Below, piece by piece: positions 46,615-56,984 of a stretch of 64,000 nucleotides of DNA. A model generated the notes under the pieces. That model did not search any database. It saw nothing but the letters and a program-made list of their open reading frames with translations, and was not told where the DNA came from. Each line of letters opens with the position of its first letter. Positions within the stretch are counted from its first letter, which is position 1. A program made the translations under genes and the position numbers. The stretch spans positions 248,001 through 312,000 of the forward strand of contig CAVSCE010000007.1 in NCBI GenBank assembly GCA_963726375.1, given 5' to 3'. Origin of the DNA: UTCFX2 sp963726375 (GTDB lineage: Bacteria > Chloroflexota > Anaerolineae > Anaerolineales > UBA4823).

Positions 46615-49600
46615 ATGAAGTGGTTTCGCATAGCATCAGTCATAAGCCTTGAGGGAATAATTTTGTTTTTTGGGGCGCAGTGGTTGAGCAATAGTCGCGC
46701 CGCTTCTATAGTCGCACTGGCCGAACAGTCTCCACAAGTTGGCTATAATGTGAGCCAGATTTCCCCTGATACTGGCTCTGCCGGAGCGCAATCCGGTCTG
46801 AAGGCAAAGGATGGGTCATCCGGTATTCAACCGGACGCAGGGGCGTCTCAGACAGAAATGACCTGCGGCGGCGTCTATACTGCGACGGCGGATACCTTTG
46901 TCCGGGAAACGCAGCCGACTACCAACTTTGAGAATGCCTCTCTGCGCGTTTCTCAAGGTTCAGGAAATGGCATCGAGCGGATATTGCTGAAGTTTGACCC
47001 TTATGGTGCGGTGCCGGAGGGCGGTTTAGTCCAGAGCGCTGAGCTGGAGCTTAATCTCTATCAGGACCCGGCGCCTGCGACCTATACCCTGCAGGTCTAC
47101 AGCCATCAAAATCCTCTGTGGGTTGAGACGGAAGTTACTTGGAACAACCAACCTGCTCCTGACGTTGGCTTTGGACCGGTTTCATACGGCATCACGTATA
47201 CCCTGCCGGTCAGCAGCGTTGTCCGCTTGGATGTCACAACATGGGCGACCCTTTGGGCGACAGGTGGGATCACCCATACTGGACTGACGATTGAGCCAGC
47301 CGGCGCCCAGGCGATGTCGGTGAGCTTCTACGACCGGGGGGCTAACGGCGGCCATTTTGCGCCGCGCCTGGTGATCCACTGCGCCCCGCCGAAGACGGTC
47401 GTACCGCAGGATTCGATGCCCGGAGACGCGCTGCAGCTCGCCGGCCTGGAGCGCTTGAAGCTGGCTTCAACAATCACGCCTACCTTCCAGATGAACGGCC
47501 CGTCTCTGCGCTTTGCCGAATTCCAGGTCGAAGTCCCAGCGATTGTCAGCGACACCGGTACGGCGCGCGCCCTGTGGTTCACCAGGGTTTACAGCGATGC
47601 GCTTCGGCTGACCTACCCGGACAGCTTGCAGCTTTTGCGCCGCTCGGAGGATGACCAGCACATCTTCTTCAGGCAGCTTCACAAATCTATCCCAGTCTAC
47701 CCGTCGGAGATCGGCGTACATTTGAGTGGCGATCAGGTGGTTGCCGTGAATGAGGGGATCATCCCCGAAATCACGCTCGACCCCAACCCGCAGATTTCTG
47801 CCGAGCGAGCTGAGGCGATTGCGCTGGCGCTTGCTGGCGAAGGAGTGGAGCTTATTGGCAGCACCCAATTGACCTACCTCAACCTGGGTTTGACTGGCGG
47901 ACAGGACAATACGACCTACCTGGCCTGGCGGGTCAACCTTTCAACCAACGCCCCGGCATTCATCGACGCGAACAGCGGTAAGTTATTGTATGAGCTGGCT
48001 CAAGATGACGACTCATATAGACTAGATCTTCATTCTCGAGAATGGCTTGACGAAATTGGCTGCCCAACATTGCTTGAGATAAGCACCCACTTCTGCGACG
48101 AGCATGGGTGCGAATCTAAATGCAGACGACGAAGGCAGGGCGGGATTCAACCAGATGCGGTCGACCTGGAACTGGTGGAGAACAATCTTTGGGCGGGATT
48201 CTTATGACGGTGAAGGCGCCGAAATCGAAATGTACGTCCATACGGGAAATCCCTGGTATAATGCCCATTTTGTCCATGGCGATTGCGAATTTTTTGAATT
48301 TGGCGACAATTATCGCCGGCAATCTCGAGGTTGTCGGGCACGAGTTTACCCATGGGGTCACGAATAAAACTGCCGAGTTAATCTATAATAATGAGCCAGG
48401 CGCGCTCAACGAGAGTTTTTCTGATATCTTTGGCCATTTTATTGGCGGTGAAAATGATTGGCTAATTGGAAATGGGCTGCCTGATCCTCGCAGTATGTCC
48501 AATCCGGGCATTGACCATTATTCAAAATATTCGGACAAGGGTCTTATTGATCACGGCGGAGTGCATACCAACAGCGGGATTCACAACAAGGCTGCCTACT
48601 TAATCACTGCCGGCGACACGTTCATGGGATATGATACCCGGCCTGGGATCGGTTGGCCAAAAGCCCAAACGCTTTTCTACAAAATGCTCCTTAAGCTGCC
48701 GAAGTGGGCTCAGCTCATCGATGCGCGCAATGCGGCAGTTCTTACGATAAATGAGATGAAAAATTACCCTCCCTATGGGATCACGACCCAGGATATTTGC
48801 ATTGTCCTGCGTGCATATGCCGCAGTAGGTCTGGGTAACGGCGATTCTGATTGCGACGGCATCGAAGATTCGTATGGGCCGGATTATGACCACGATACGA
48901 TCCCGGATCTTGTCGATAATTGCCCGGAACATAAGAATGTCGGTCAGCAAGATACGGACGAAGACGGAATTGGAGATCGGTGCGATTTTGACAACGACTA
49001 TGACGCATTTCTAGATCATTATTGGGGGGAGCCCTGCATTGGCGGTAACGAATATCATTGTAATGATAACTGCTGGCTGACCTACCAGACAGACCAGGCT
49101 GACTGGGACGGCAACGGCGTCGGGGATGCTTGCGACGATTACGACGGTGATGGCAAAGTAGATGAAAAAGACAATTGCAGGGAGATAGGAAACACGGATC
49201 AATTCAATCACGACACGGATCCTATGGGTGATGCCTGCGATCCCGATGACGATAACGATGGCGTCATGGATTTCCCGGATAACTGCCCGATCAAATCCAA
49301 CCCCGGGCAGGAAGATCACGATGTTTTTGTCAGCGGCAACTGGGCTGGCGATGGGATTGGGGATGCATGCGACTTGTGCCCGCACATGTTAACCCAAATT
49401 AATGACGATCCCGATAACGACGGTTTGGCCAATCCGTGCGATCCAGACGATGATGGCGACCAAATTCCGGAAGACGGCAATAACAGCGGGGTTGAAGGCG
49501 ACTTTCCTTGCAGAGCCGGAGCGATGGATGATTGCGACGATAATTGCCCCAATGTCTCGAATTACGACCAGTTCGATTACAACAAGAACGGTATAGGGTT

Positions 49601-50081
49601 CGCCTGTGAGCCAGGAGACATCCCGAACCTTGGCGATCATGAAACCCGTTCATTTCCATGGGTGCCTGGAAGAGCCATCGTCATCCCGCTTCCAGGTGGC
49701 GAGCATCCGGATTGGGGTCAGGACTACCTGGGACTGGGCTATCGAGAGAAGGTCACCCTTGAGACGAATACGGATGTATTTGCCCGGATCGTCGACAGCC
49801 AGGGGAACATGCTGACCCGGAGTTCACGGCATGACACCAATCTATCGAACCAGACCTTGGAATACGAGCTGGCGCCCTTCGCCGTTGAGCAAGGGATATC
49901 GATGATGTTTGGGAGCAGCAGTCCGGCGCAGCCTGCCATGGAAATTGCCCCCAACGCCATCCGTTATTATTTGCAGCTGTATCCGACCGAGAACACCCCC
50001 ATCAATGAGCCTCTTACTCTCACGCTTCAAATCAGCGCGGGAGTGCCATTCAATATTTACTTGCCCGTTATGAGAAAATAG
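46615..50081 (+). CDS. Large secreted M4 (thermolysin-like) metalloprotease with CBM96/DNRLRE-like, propeptide and thrombospondin type-3 repeat regions, two frameshifts
   Basis: About 1,155 residues after joining. ATG 46615 has a good ribosome site (GGAGGGAG) and a signal peptide. A DNRLRE/CBM96-like domain (about 80-260) shows TADTFVRETQPTTNFENA and WVETEVTWNNQPAP. A FTP/PepSY-type propeptide follows (FRQLHKSIPVYPSEIGVHLSG). The catalytic part breaks near 48110 and 48295. It carries STWNWWRTIFGRDSYDGEG, the zinc motif VVGHEFTHGVT, GALNESFSDIFGHF (third ligand) and HGGVHTNSGIHNKAAYLI (active His). Six or more calcium-binding thrombospondin type-3 repeats follow (DxDxDGxGDxCD). The chain ends FNIYLPVMRK, a tail I associate with secreted Anaerolineae proteins. 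Confidence 0.88.
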
Positions 50082-50093
50082 AAGGTTTGACTG

Positions 50094-50173
50094 TTCTCCA
50101 TGAGCACGTTGCAGAGGCATCGATAAGCTTGCTGTATGAAGGCGAGCTTATCGATGCTCATACTCATGGAGAA
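50094..50173. terminator. Nested inverted repeat after the M4 protease gene
   Basis: Outer arms TTCTCCATGAG and CTCATGGAGAA enclose inner arms GCATCGATAAGCTTGC and a near-complement. They make a long imperfect stem starting 12 bases past the stop. It is likely a terminator, but is unusually large. Confidence 0.5.
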
Positions 50174-50306
50174 TAATAATTCCGTTTTTTGCTGCTGGAA
50201 AGCTGTGAAGAAGATAACTCAATCTACCGGTACAAATCGCTGACGATCTCATTTTTACAATAGATAATCGACTGGTGAAAGAATAAACTTTGATAGGATT
50301 TATTTA

Positions 50307-53003
50307 TTAGGTTATATCAAGGAAATTCGGTGGATTTAGATACTGTTCTACCTGGAACATCTCTTCTTCCCATCTGCGGGAAAAGCCAAATTTCTCAAAT
50401 ATGTGAAGCATGGAGCCGTTATCCGGGAGCGTGTATGCATAAACTCGCTTGATCCCCCGGGATCTGGCAATTTCCAGGATGTACTGGGTCATCAGCGTGC
50501 CCAATCCCTGCCCACTCCACGGATCGCCCACAACGATCGCGTATTCGGCCAAATCGTTATAAGGATCGGCGATGAGCCTGACAACGCCTGCCATCTTCCT
50601 TTTGCCTTCCTCATCGAGCTCAGCGATGATCGCAATTTCACGGTCATAATCGATCTGCGTGTAGCGTATCAGCATTTCATGCGTGGTATCTTTGATCGGG
50701 CTGAAGAACCGGAACCGCTTCGTTTCTTCAGAAAAAGTGCGGAACATCTCTGCTTCCATAGGCTCATCCTCCGGTCGGATGGGGCGGAGAAGTACAGATC
50801 CCCCATTTTTCATCAGAAATGACCGCTCGTATTCTTTGGGGTATGGACAGATCACCATATGAGCGTATGGTTTTGTGGTTTTTCCAGCCATTGTCTCATC
50901 CAGAACGATTTTTGCATCCAGGACGATGCCTCCATTTTCATCGATCGCAAATGGATTGATATCCATTTCCATTATTTCGGGGAAATCCATGACCAGATAA
51001 GCGACCTTGTACAATAAAAATTGTATGGCGGACACATCCACCGCCGCAGTACCCCGATATCCCTTGAACAGGGCAGATATTTTTGTTCCATCGATGATAT
51101 GCTGGGCAAGGGACATATTCAGCGGTGGAATACCAATATTGGTGTCTTTGAAAACATCTACAGCAACCCCACCCATTCCAAATACAATCACAGGTCCGAA
51201 AATCGGATCTTTTTTTGAGCCAATCAGGAGCTCGAGCCTTTTTTGAACCACCTTTTCGATATACACTCCAATTATCCGGGGATCGGGTACCTGAGACTGG
51301 ACGTTTTCCATGATCTTGTGAAAGGCCAAATCAATCTCAGCTTCTGTCTGAATGCCTGTGATGACCCCTCCAACATCGAATTCATAAATAATGTCGGGTG
51401 ATACGATTTTCATCACCACCGGGAATCCAATTTCTGCCGCCGCGGCCCTGGCCTCTTCAGGATTTCTAGCCAGTCTGCCGTCTGGAACCGGGATATCGTA
51501 ATGGGTCAGGATTTCTTTGGTTTCCGGGTAGGTCAATATGGTCCTGCCTGCGGATGCGATCTTGCTGATCAATCTTCGGGTCAATTCAGTGCGGGGAGAA
51601 AATGCATGAGGGATTGTCGCCGGGGTCTCGCTCAGCAATTTCAGGTTCTGCTGGTAAGTAACCATGTTCAGAAATGATCTGACCGCTTCTTCAGGCTTCT
51701 CATAAGAAGGGATCCTGCCTTGATCAAGGATCTGGCGACCTTCTGCGACGTCATCTTCACCCATAAATGCAGCCAGCAGGGTTTTGTAGGTGCCTTTGGA
51801 AGTTTTCACCAGATCCTGTGCGACAGATAATGCGTCCGTCATTGCCTGCGGGGTTAAGATCGTCAGCACCCCGTCAATATTTGGGTCTTTAATGCAGGCT
51901 TTCAGGGCGATCCTATGACGGACTGGATCAGCGTCCCCAAGGATGTCTATCGGATTGCCCCAACTCCAGAACCTGGGCAGCCGTTCATCGAGATGGCTCA
52001 TTGTCTCTGGAGAAAGCTCCGCCAAAACCCCGTTTAAATCGATGAGCGCGTCTGTAGCGATAACTCCCGGTCCACCGGCGTTAGTAATGATCGCTAATCT
52101 GTTCCCGGCCGGCAGCCGCTGCATCGAAAGCGTCTTTGCGCAATCGAACAACTCTGCAATGCTGCCCACACGCAGGATCCCGGCGCGTTTGAAGGCAGCA
52201 TCAAAAATCTGGTTATTCCCGGTGATACTGCCCGTATGATACAAAGCAGCTTTAGCGCCTTCGCGGCTTTTCCCAACCTTGAGGACGACAATAGGCTTAA
52301 GGCGAGCAAAACTCCTCGCCGCACTCATAAAACTGCGGGCTTGAGTCAGCGTCTCCATATAAATCAGTATAGCTTTCGTGTCCGGATCACTTCCAAAATA
52401 ATCGATCAGGTCGTGAAAACCAATGTCAACCATTTCCCCAACCGAGACAAAATAGGAAAATCCGACATTCTCCTTCACCGACCAATCAAGGACTGCAGTG
52501 CAGAGCGCACCGCTCTGAGAAATAAAAGCGATCCCACCTTTTGACGGCATTTTGCGTGAAAAACTGGCATTCAGGTTGATTTTTGGCCGGATAAATCCCA
52601 GGCAGTTAGGTCCGAGCAGCGCCATACCGGAGGATGCAGCAGTCTGTTGGATTTGATCCGCCAATCTGCTGCCGGCTTCTCCCGATTCGGAGAAACCTGC
52701 CGAGATCACGACCGCGGAGAGGACTTCGTTTTCTGCGCATTCTTTCAGAACATTTGGAACACTTTCGGCCTGGACTGCAATAATTACCAGTTCGACTCGT
52801 TGAGGTATCGAATGAATATCTGGATATGCTTTGACCCCTTGAACATAGTCCCGCTTGATATTCACCGGAAAAACCGCACCGGAAAACCCATTGGTGATCA
52901 GGTTTCTAAACAGGGAGTACCCCACATGACCCGGCCGATCGGATGCCCCAATCACAGCGATGGATTTCGGGTTGAATAGGGTGTTAAGCTGTTTGGCGTT
53001 CAT
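50307..53003 (-). CDS. ADP-forming acyl-CoA synthetase (alpha-beta fusion) with C-terminal GNAT acetyltransferase domain
   Basis: 898 residues in one intact frame. Order: CoA-binding domain (about 1-135; SIAVIGASDRPGHVGYSLFRNL), succinyl-CoA-ligase-like domain (150-290; GPNCLGFIRP, FISQSGALC, and the phospho-His loop ALYHTGSITGNN), a linker, ATP-grasp domain (about 470-690; VVMKIVSPDI, RLELLIGSKKDPIFGPVIVFGMGG, MDINPFAI) and a GNAT domain (730-890; VLLRPIRPEDEP and GDPWSGQGLGTLMTQYIL, the acetyl-CoA loop). The synthetase part makes ATP from acetyl-CoA or other acyl-CoA, or the reverse. The GNAT part resembles Pat-type protein lysine acetyltransferases, so the enzyme may also modify acyl-CoA synthetases. 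It is a single-gene unit. Confidence 0.9.
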   Translation of the reverse strand: MNAKQLNTLFNPKSIAVIGASDRPGHVGYSLFRNLITNGFSGAVFPVNIKRDYVQGVKAYPDIHSIPQRVELVIIAVQAESVPNVLKECAENEVLSAVVISAGFSESGEAGSRLADQIQQTAASSGMALLGPNCLGFIRPKINLNASFSRKMPSKGGIAFISQSGALCTAVLDWSVKENVGFSYFVSVGEMVDIGFHDLIDYFGSDPDTKAILIYMETLTQARSFMSAARSFARLKPIVVLKVGKSREGAKAALYHTGSITGNNQIFDAAFKRAGILRVGSIAELFDCAKTLSMQRLPAGNRLAIITNAGGPGVIATDALIDLNGVLAELSPETMSHLDERLPRFWSWGNPIDILGDADPVRHRIALKACIKDPNIDGVLTILTPQAMTDALSVAQDLVKTSKGTYKTLLAAFMGEDDVAEGRQILDQGRIPSYEKPEEAVRSFLNMVTYQQNLKLLSETPATIPHAFSPRTELTRRLISKIASAGRTILTYPETKEILTHYDIPVPDGRLARNPEEARAAAAEIGFPVVMKIVSPDIIYEFDVGGVITGIQTEAEIDLAFHKIMENVQSQVPDPRIIGVYIEKVVQKRLELLIGSKKDPIFGPVIVFGMGGVAVDVFKDTNIGIPPLNMSLAQHIIDGTKISALFKGYRGTAAVDVSAIQFLLYKVAYLVMDFPEIMEMDINPFAIDENGGIVLDAKIVLDETMAGKTTKPYAHMVICPYPKEYERSFLMKNGGSVLLRPIRPEDEPMEAEMFRTFSEETKRFRFFSPIKDTTHEMLIRYTQIDYDREIAIIAELDEEGKRKMAGVVRLIADPYNDLAEYAIVVGDPWSGQGLGTLMTQYILEIARSRGIKRVYAYTLPDNGSMLHIFEKFGFSRRWEEEMFQVEQYLNPPNFLDIT

Positions 53004-53167
53004 GATCCACCATTTCGCTGGCTTTGATGCGAATATATAAATTATAATCGACCGATTTGGCTGCCTGGAATAATTTCAGATTAAGATCCATTCACAAGGT
53101 CTCTGCTCAAATCTGATACGATGCGATCTTGTCTAAAGGAATTTTACCCTAATGGTACAATCATAAA

Positions 53168-53635
53168 ATGCTGATCCCATTAGATTTTCTTAAAGCCGAA
53201 TGTACCCTTTCCTGGGAAGGCGTTCATGGGTTTAGGCATTGGCAGAGGGTGAGAAACAATGGATTAAGGTTAGCCAATTTTACAGGAGCCAGTATAGAAA
53301 TCGTCGAGCTTTTCTCAGTTCTTCATGACCTGAAGAGGCTTAACGATGACTATGACCCGGATCATGGTAAACGCGCCGCAGAATTCATCCGGACAATCCA
53401 GGGAAATCGGATTTTTCTCGCAGAAGATGATTTGGAAATGTTATGTTATGCCTGCGAATTCCACACCGCAGGTCTCACAGAAGCCGATTTCACGGTTCAG
53501 ACATGCTGGGACGCGGATAGGCTCGATCTGGGTAGAGTGGGTATTCGGCCTGATAAAGATCGATTATGCACCGATGCCGCTAAAGATCCAAGCGTTATGA
53601 ATTGGGCTTATGAAATGAGTCGGGCTTTTTCGTGA
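53168..53635 (+). CDS. HD-domain phosphohydrolase-like protein
   Basis: 155-residue metal-dependent HD fold. The metal ligands are visible as VHGFRHWQRV, the HD pair in FSVLHDLKRLND, the downstream His in CEFHTAGLT, and the Asp of CWDADRLDLGRVGI. It belongs with small HD hydrolases annotated as putative phosphohydrolases; no nucleotide preference can be read. It starts the group 53.2-55.7 kb and precedes the toroid protein by 12 bases. Confidence 0.8.
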   Translation: MLIPLDFLKAECTLSWEGVHGFRHWQRVRNNGLRLANFTGASIEIVELFSVLHDLKRLNDDYDPDHGKRAAEFIRTIQGNRIFLAEDDLEMLCYACEFHTAGLTEADFTVQTCWDADRLDLGRVGIRPDKDRLCTDAAKDPSVMNWAYEMSRAFS

Positions 53636-53647
53636 TCAGAGGGTAAT

Positions 53648-54666
53648 ATGAGATCTGCTCAAAGTGATGTAATCGACTGGCTTCTAAGTGGTGAGCCCTG
53701 GATCGAGTACCGGACTAGGCTTGATCTGCTGGGACAGGGGAAGAAGAACCTCAGGTGAAGGCTGCCAGAGAAGGTATGCTGGCAGATGTCCGGGTGGAAG
53801 CTTTGTTAGATGAGCTTTCCGGATGGCCTGGGCATGTTATATCCAGCCACAAAAGCGCCGGCCAGCCATTTCACAAATTGACCTTCATCGCTGACTTGGG
53901 GCTAAAATCAGAAGATCCAGGAATGGCTGAAATCATCGAAAGGATTTTTTCTCATCAATCGACAGAAGGTCCCTTCCAGCTCTCGACGAACATCCCCACC
54001 CATTTTGGTGGAACCGGCAGCGACCAGTGGGCCTGGGCATTATGCGACGCCCCATTAATTGTTTATGCCCTTGTCAAATTTGGATTACACGATCAGCCTG
54101 AATTGAGATCAGCCGCCGAATATCTGGCTGGATTATCACGCAGCAACGGTTGGCCTTGTGCAGTCTCGAAAGAGCTCGGAAATTTTAGAGGTCCAGGTCG
54201 AAAAGATGACCCCTGCCCATTTGCGAACCTTGCGATGCTCAAAGCATTGGCAGAGATCGATGAATGGCACGAAAGCGCTGTCTGCCGCATAGGAGCTGAA
54301 ACGCTGCTTGAGCTGTGGAGTGAAAGCACCAACCGGCACCCATATATGTTCTTTATGGGGACGGATTTCCGCAAGCTAAAAGTCCCATTCATATGGTATG
54401 ACCTTGTCCATGTGTTGGATGTACTATCCCGGTTTTCATGGCTGAAAGCTGATCCGCGCCTCCTGGAAATGCTTGAGATTCTGAAAAGCAAGGCAGACTC
54501 CCAAGGTCGCTTCACCCTGGAATCAGTTTGGACTGCATGGAAGGATTGGGAGTTTGGTCAAAAGAAAGTGCCGTCTCGCTGGTTAACCATGCTGGCATGG
54601 CGAACCATTAATAGGATCGAGTTCTGTTTAATTCGTCAGGTCTGGATCTTGATAATTCTCAGGTAA
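53648..54666 (+). CDS. Prenyltransferase/squalene-oxidase-like toroid repeat protein, frameshifted
   Basis: About 340 residues after joining. ATG 53648 gives MRSAQSDVIDWLLSGEPWIEYRTRLDLLGQ, then the frame changes near 53750 to EEPQVKAAREGML. The middle has regular helical repeats resembling terpene-cyclase/prenyltransferase-beta toroids: LSTNIPTHFGGTGSDQWAWALCDAPLIVYAL, LSRSNGWPCAVSKELG, DDPCPFANLAMLKAL and FIWYDLVHVLDVLSRF. Similar proteins are sometimes mislabelled as nitrogen fixation protein. A last break seems to lie near 54600 because the tail (FCLIRQVWILIILR) looks unlike the rest. Function unknown. Confidence 0.65.
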
Positions 54667-54802
54667 ACATAAAAACCAGACATACCATGCAGGCAATGCC
54701 CTAAATATTGATCGAAAAAGACTCCTTTTTGGAATGCTCCGGGAAATCGAAATGACAAAAGATACGATGTCGCATTAGAGCAGGATTTTTGAGGAGGCGG
54801 TG

Positions 54803-55690
54803 ATGAAGAATGATACACTAGAACCGGATCAAGACAGGATACTTCGCTTCGTTCGCCTGGCGAGGGCGCTTAAATCTGGAGGCATCTATAATGGCGCCAA
54901 ATTGCTGCGAGCTCTGGCTTTTTCAGAGGAGACTCGACTTAGCCGCCTTCCTGAAGGGGCAGGCAATTCAGCCTGGATCCATCGCGAAATGGAATTGATC
55001 ATTAAGGAAGTACAGAAATCAGGGACTGACCAGGAGCTGTTGTTTGCTCTGGACCATGCCAGGCAGGGCGCTCTAGAAAACCGCACGATCTCCATTCAAA
55101 ATTCTCCGCCGGTATTTGTTTGCCGCTCCTGTGGAGAGATCGCGTTAAAACAGTCTCCAAATTGCTGTCCGGGGTGCGGGGCCAGAAAGCTTGCCTTCCG
55201 TGAAATCCTGCCGACCTATTATCTGGAGCCGCTTACACCAGCGCAGGCGCTGGAAGGATTGGAGTTTGCTGTCCAGGAAGTGATCAGGCAGACTACAGAC
55301 CTCAGCGAGCAGCAAATGATCTGGTCACCCGAACCAGGTGAATGGGCTGTGCGTGATTTGATCCTGCATTTATTAACCGCCCAGCAGCTGCTTGCAGGTC
55401 GGGTGGAGAAGATGCTCATCGAAGAGAATCCATCCTTGAAAAGTCTGGCTGCCTGGGCAGAAATGGATGAAACTGAATCTACAGGGAAAGAAGCTTTAGA
55501 TCGATATGTTCGCTTGTGCTTTTTGACAGTGAACCGATTGAAGGGAATCAGCCTGTCTGATTGGCAGCGAACTGGTTTTCATGATGAATTTGGGCAGGTA
55601 ACAATCCTTCAACAGGCTGGTTACTTTGCTCGTCATGATCAAAATCATTTGCCGCAGCTGGAAGACCTCCGCCGCAGCCTGATAGGTTAG
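54803..55690 (+). CDS. DinB-like protein with N-terminal helical region and zinc ribbon
   Basis: About 295 residues. ATG 54803 follows GAGGAGGCG. Residues 1-95 form a helical region (DRILRFVRLARALKSGGIYNGAKLLRALAFSEE). A rubredoxin-like zinc ribbon follows (VCRSCGEIALKQSPNCCPGCGARKL, four Cys in C-x2-C pairs). The C-terminal 155 residues are a DinB/YfiT-like four-helix domain (LEFAVQEVIRQTTDLSEQQM, EWAVRDLILHLLTAQQL, ARHDQNHLPQLEDL with the metal His pair). The N-terminal region with the ribbon recalls rubrerythrin-like carriers. It is probably a metal-dependent enzyme or redox-linked protein of unknown substrate. Confidence 0.75.
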   Translation: MKNDTLEPDQDRILRFVRLARALKSGGIYNGAKLLRALAFSEETRLSRLPEGAGNSAWIHREMELIIKEVQKSGTDQELLFALDHARQGALENRTISIQNSPPVFVCRSCGEIALKQSPNCCPGCGARKLAFREILPTYYLEPLTPAQALEGLEFAVQEVIRQTTDLSEQQMIWSPEPGEWAVRDLILHLLTAQQLLAGRVEKMLIEENPSLKSLAAWAEMDETESTGKEALDRYVRLCFLTVNRLKGISLSDWQRTGFHDEFGQVTILQQAGYFARHDQNHLPQLEDLRRSLIG

Positions 55691-55991
55691 CCTTTAAGGA
55701 TAAGACTTTTACCTGTTATTTCGGTTCTGACAGAACAAAAACCGGGTACTTTATCGGAATTCGTTGAGATTTCTGCATAACTGGGATGGATGCCGTCTAA
55801 TCTGCCCAGACGTCCAGGCGCGGACGTTTTTTCATAATTTCTCCACAGACAATTCACCTGAACTTCATATCGTCAGGATAAGATGAAAGGGTAAACAGAG
55901 ATTGTGCTGCCCGAGTGAGTTTTGATACTTTGTGGAAAGGCAGCATATCGAAAAATGTTAAATAAAAAGACCTTAGAAAGGTAGAAGCAAA
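55691..55991. other. Intergenic region upstream of the DUF2202 gene
   Basis: About 300 bases without a gene that I can support. A weak dyad (GACGTCC-type around 55805-55830) is visible, but neither a strong promoter nor a terminator is evident. Confidence 0.35.
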
Positions 55992-56831
55992 ATGGTTAAG
56001 AATTTCGCGTTCGGAGTATTACTCGTGGTTATCACAGGGCTGCTCATCTTTGGAGCGGTTAACCAGACGATGGCAAACAACGATCCATCTTCAGAAGCCC
56101 GAGGTTCGGGTCTGAAAAACACGGCAACACCGCAACCAGGCGCACAGGTCGCGACAGGTAATTCATATGGACAGGGAAACGGCGGCAGCCGCAATGGACG
56201 AACTTCGAATGGGACGGGCAGTTTTCAAAATTTACCTCCAGCACAAGACGGCGATCTCAGCGCAGACGAATTGGCTGCGTTGAGCTATATGCGGGAAGAA
56301 GAAAAGCTGGCGCATGATGTATATGTGATGCTGTATGCAAACTGGGGCCTCACCATATTCCAGAACATCAGTCAGAGCGAACTGACGCATACCAATGCAG
56401 TCAAAGCCCTGATTGACAGGTATGGAATTGAAGATCCGGTTTCGAAAGGGATCGGTGTCTTTTCGAATCCAGACCTTCAAGACCTATACGATGACCTTAT
56501 CTCCCGTGGGAGTCAATCGCTTGCTGAGGCGCTGAAAGTGGGTACGGCGATCGAGGAGATCGATATCCTTGATCTGAAATCCCGATTAGAGCGAACTGAT
56601 AATGCCGACATTCAGCAGGTCTTCGCCAACCTGGAACGCGGCTCGGAAAATCACCTGCGAGCATTTGTCTCCACGCTCAATCAGCAGACCGGTGAGTTTT
56701 ATCAGCCCCAGTACCTCAGTGCAGAGGAGTATAAATTGATTATCGAAAGTGCGATGGGAAACGGTCGCAGTCAAGGGTATGGACAGGGTGGTCGTGGCAG
56801 CGGACAGAGAGGTAAAGGCGGGAGACCTTAA
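55992..56831 (+). CDS. Exported DUF2202 (ferritin-like) domain protein
   Basis: 279 residues. A signal peptide (VKNFAFGVLLVVITGLLIFGAVNQTMA) is followed by a Gly/Asn/Ser-rich linker (30-75) and the DUF2202 domain (about 88-250; LSADELAALSYMREEEKLAHDVYVMLYANWG, QSELTHTNAVKALIDRYGIEDP, VFANLERGSENHLRAFV). The paired E-x6-Y and E-x2-H helices recall ferritin-like di-metal sites, although activity is unproven. The C-terminus is a Gly/Arg/Gln-rich tail. It is convergent with the DUF4405-like gene. Confidence 0.85.
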   Translation: MVKNFAFGVLLVVITGLLIFGAVNQTMANNDPSSEARGSGLKNTATPQPGAQVATGNSYGQGNGGSRNGRTSNGTGSFQNLPPAQDGDLSADELAALSYMREEEKLAHDVYVMLYANWGLTIFQNISQSELTHTNAVKALIDRYGIEDPVSKGIGVFSNPDLQDLYDDLISRGSQSLAEALKVGTAIEEIDILDLKSRLERTDNADIQQVFANLERGSENHLRAFVSTLNQQTGEFYQPQYLSAEEYKLIIESAMGNGRSQGYGQGGRGSGQRGKGGRP

Positions 56832-56867
56832 TCCATTCAATTTCTTATTTATAATATGCATAAAGAT

Positions 56868-56912
56868 AACCTGCGGTGCATCATGGAATGTGAGGCACCG
56901 CAGGTTGTTTTT
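56868..56912. terminator. Terminator after the DUF2202 gene
   Basis: Twelve-base arms AACCTGCGGTGC and its complement, with GTTTTT on the plus strand. It lies between convergent genes. Confidence 0.8.
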
Positions 56913-56984
56913 ACTCTAGTTTATGTAATCCAATGGCTCGGCAAGAAGTCACTCTGTAAGCAGTGCTTTTCGTGAGTGAGACCA

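Noticed and set aside
48600..49659. Long minus-strand and alternate-frame ORFs opposite the protease's type-3 repeats
   Set aside because: They are mirror images of the Asp/Gly-rich repeat codons; composition is strange (Ile/Val-rich runs) and no start signals exist.
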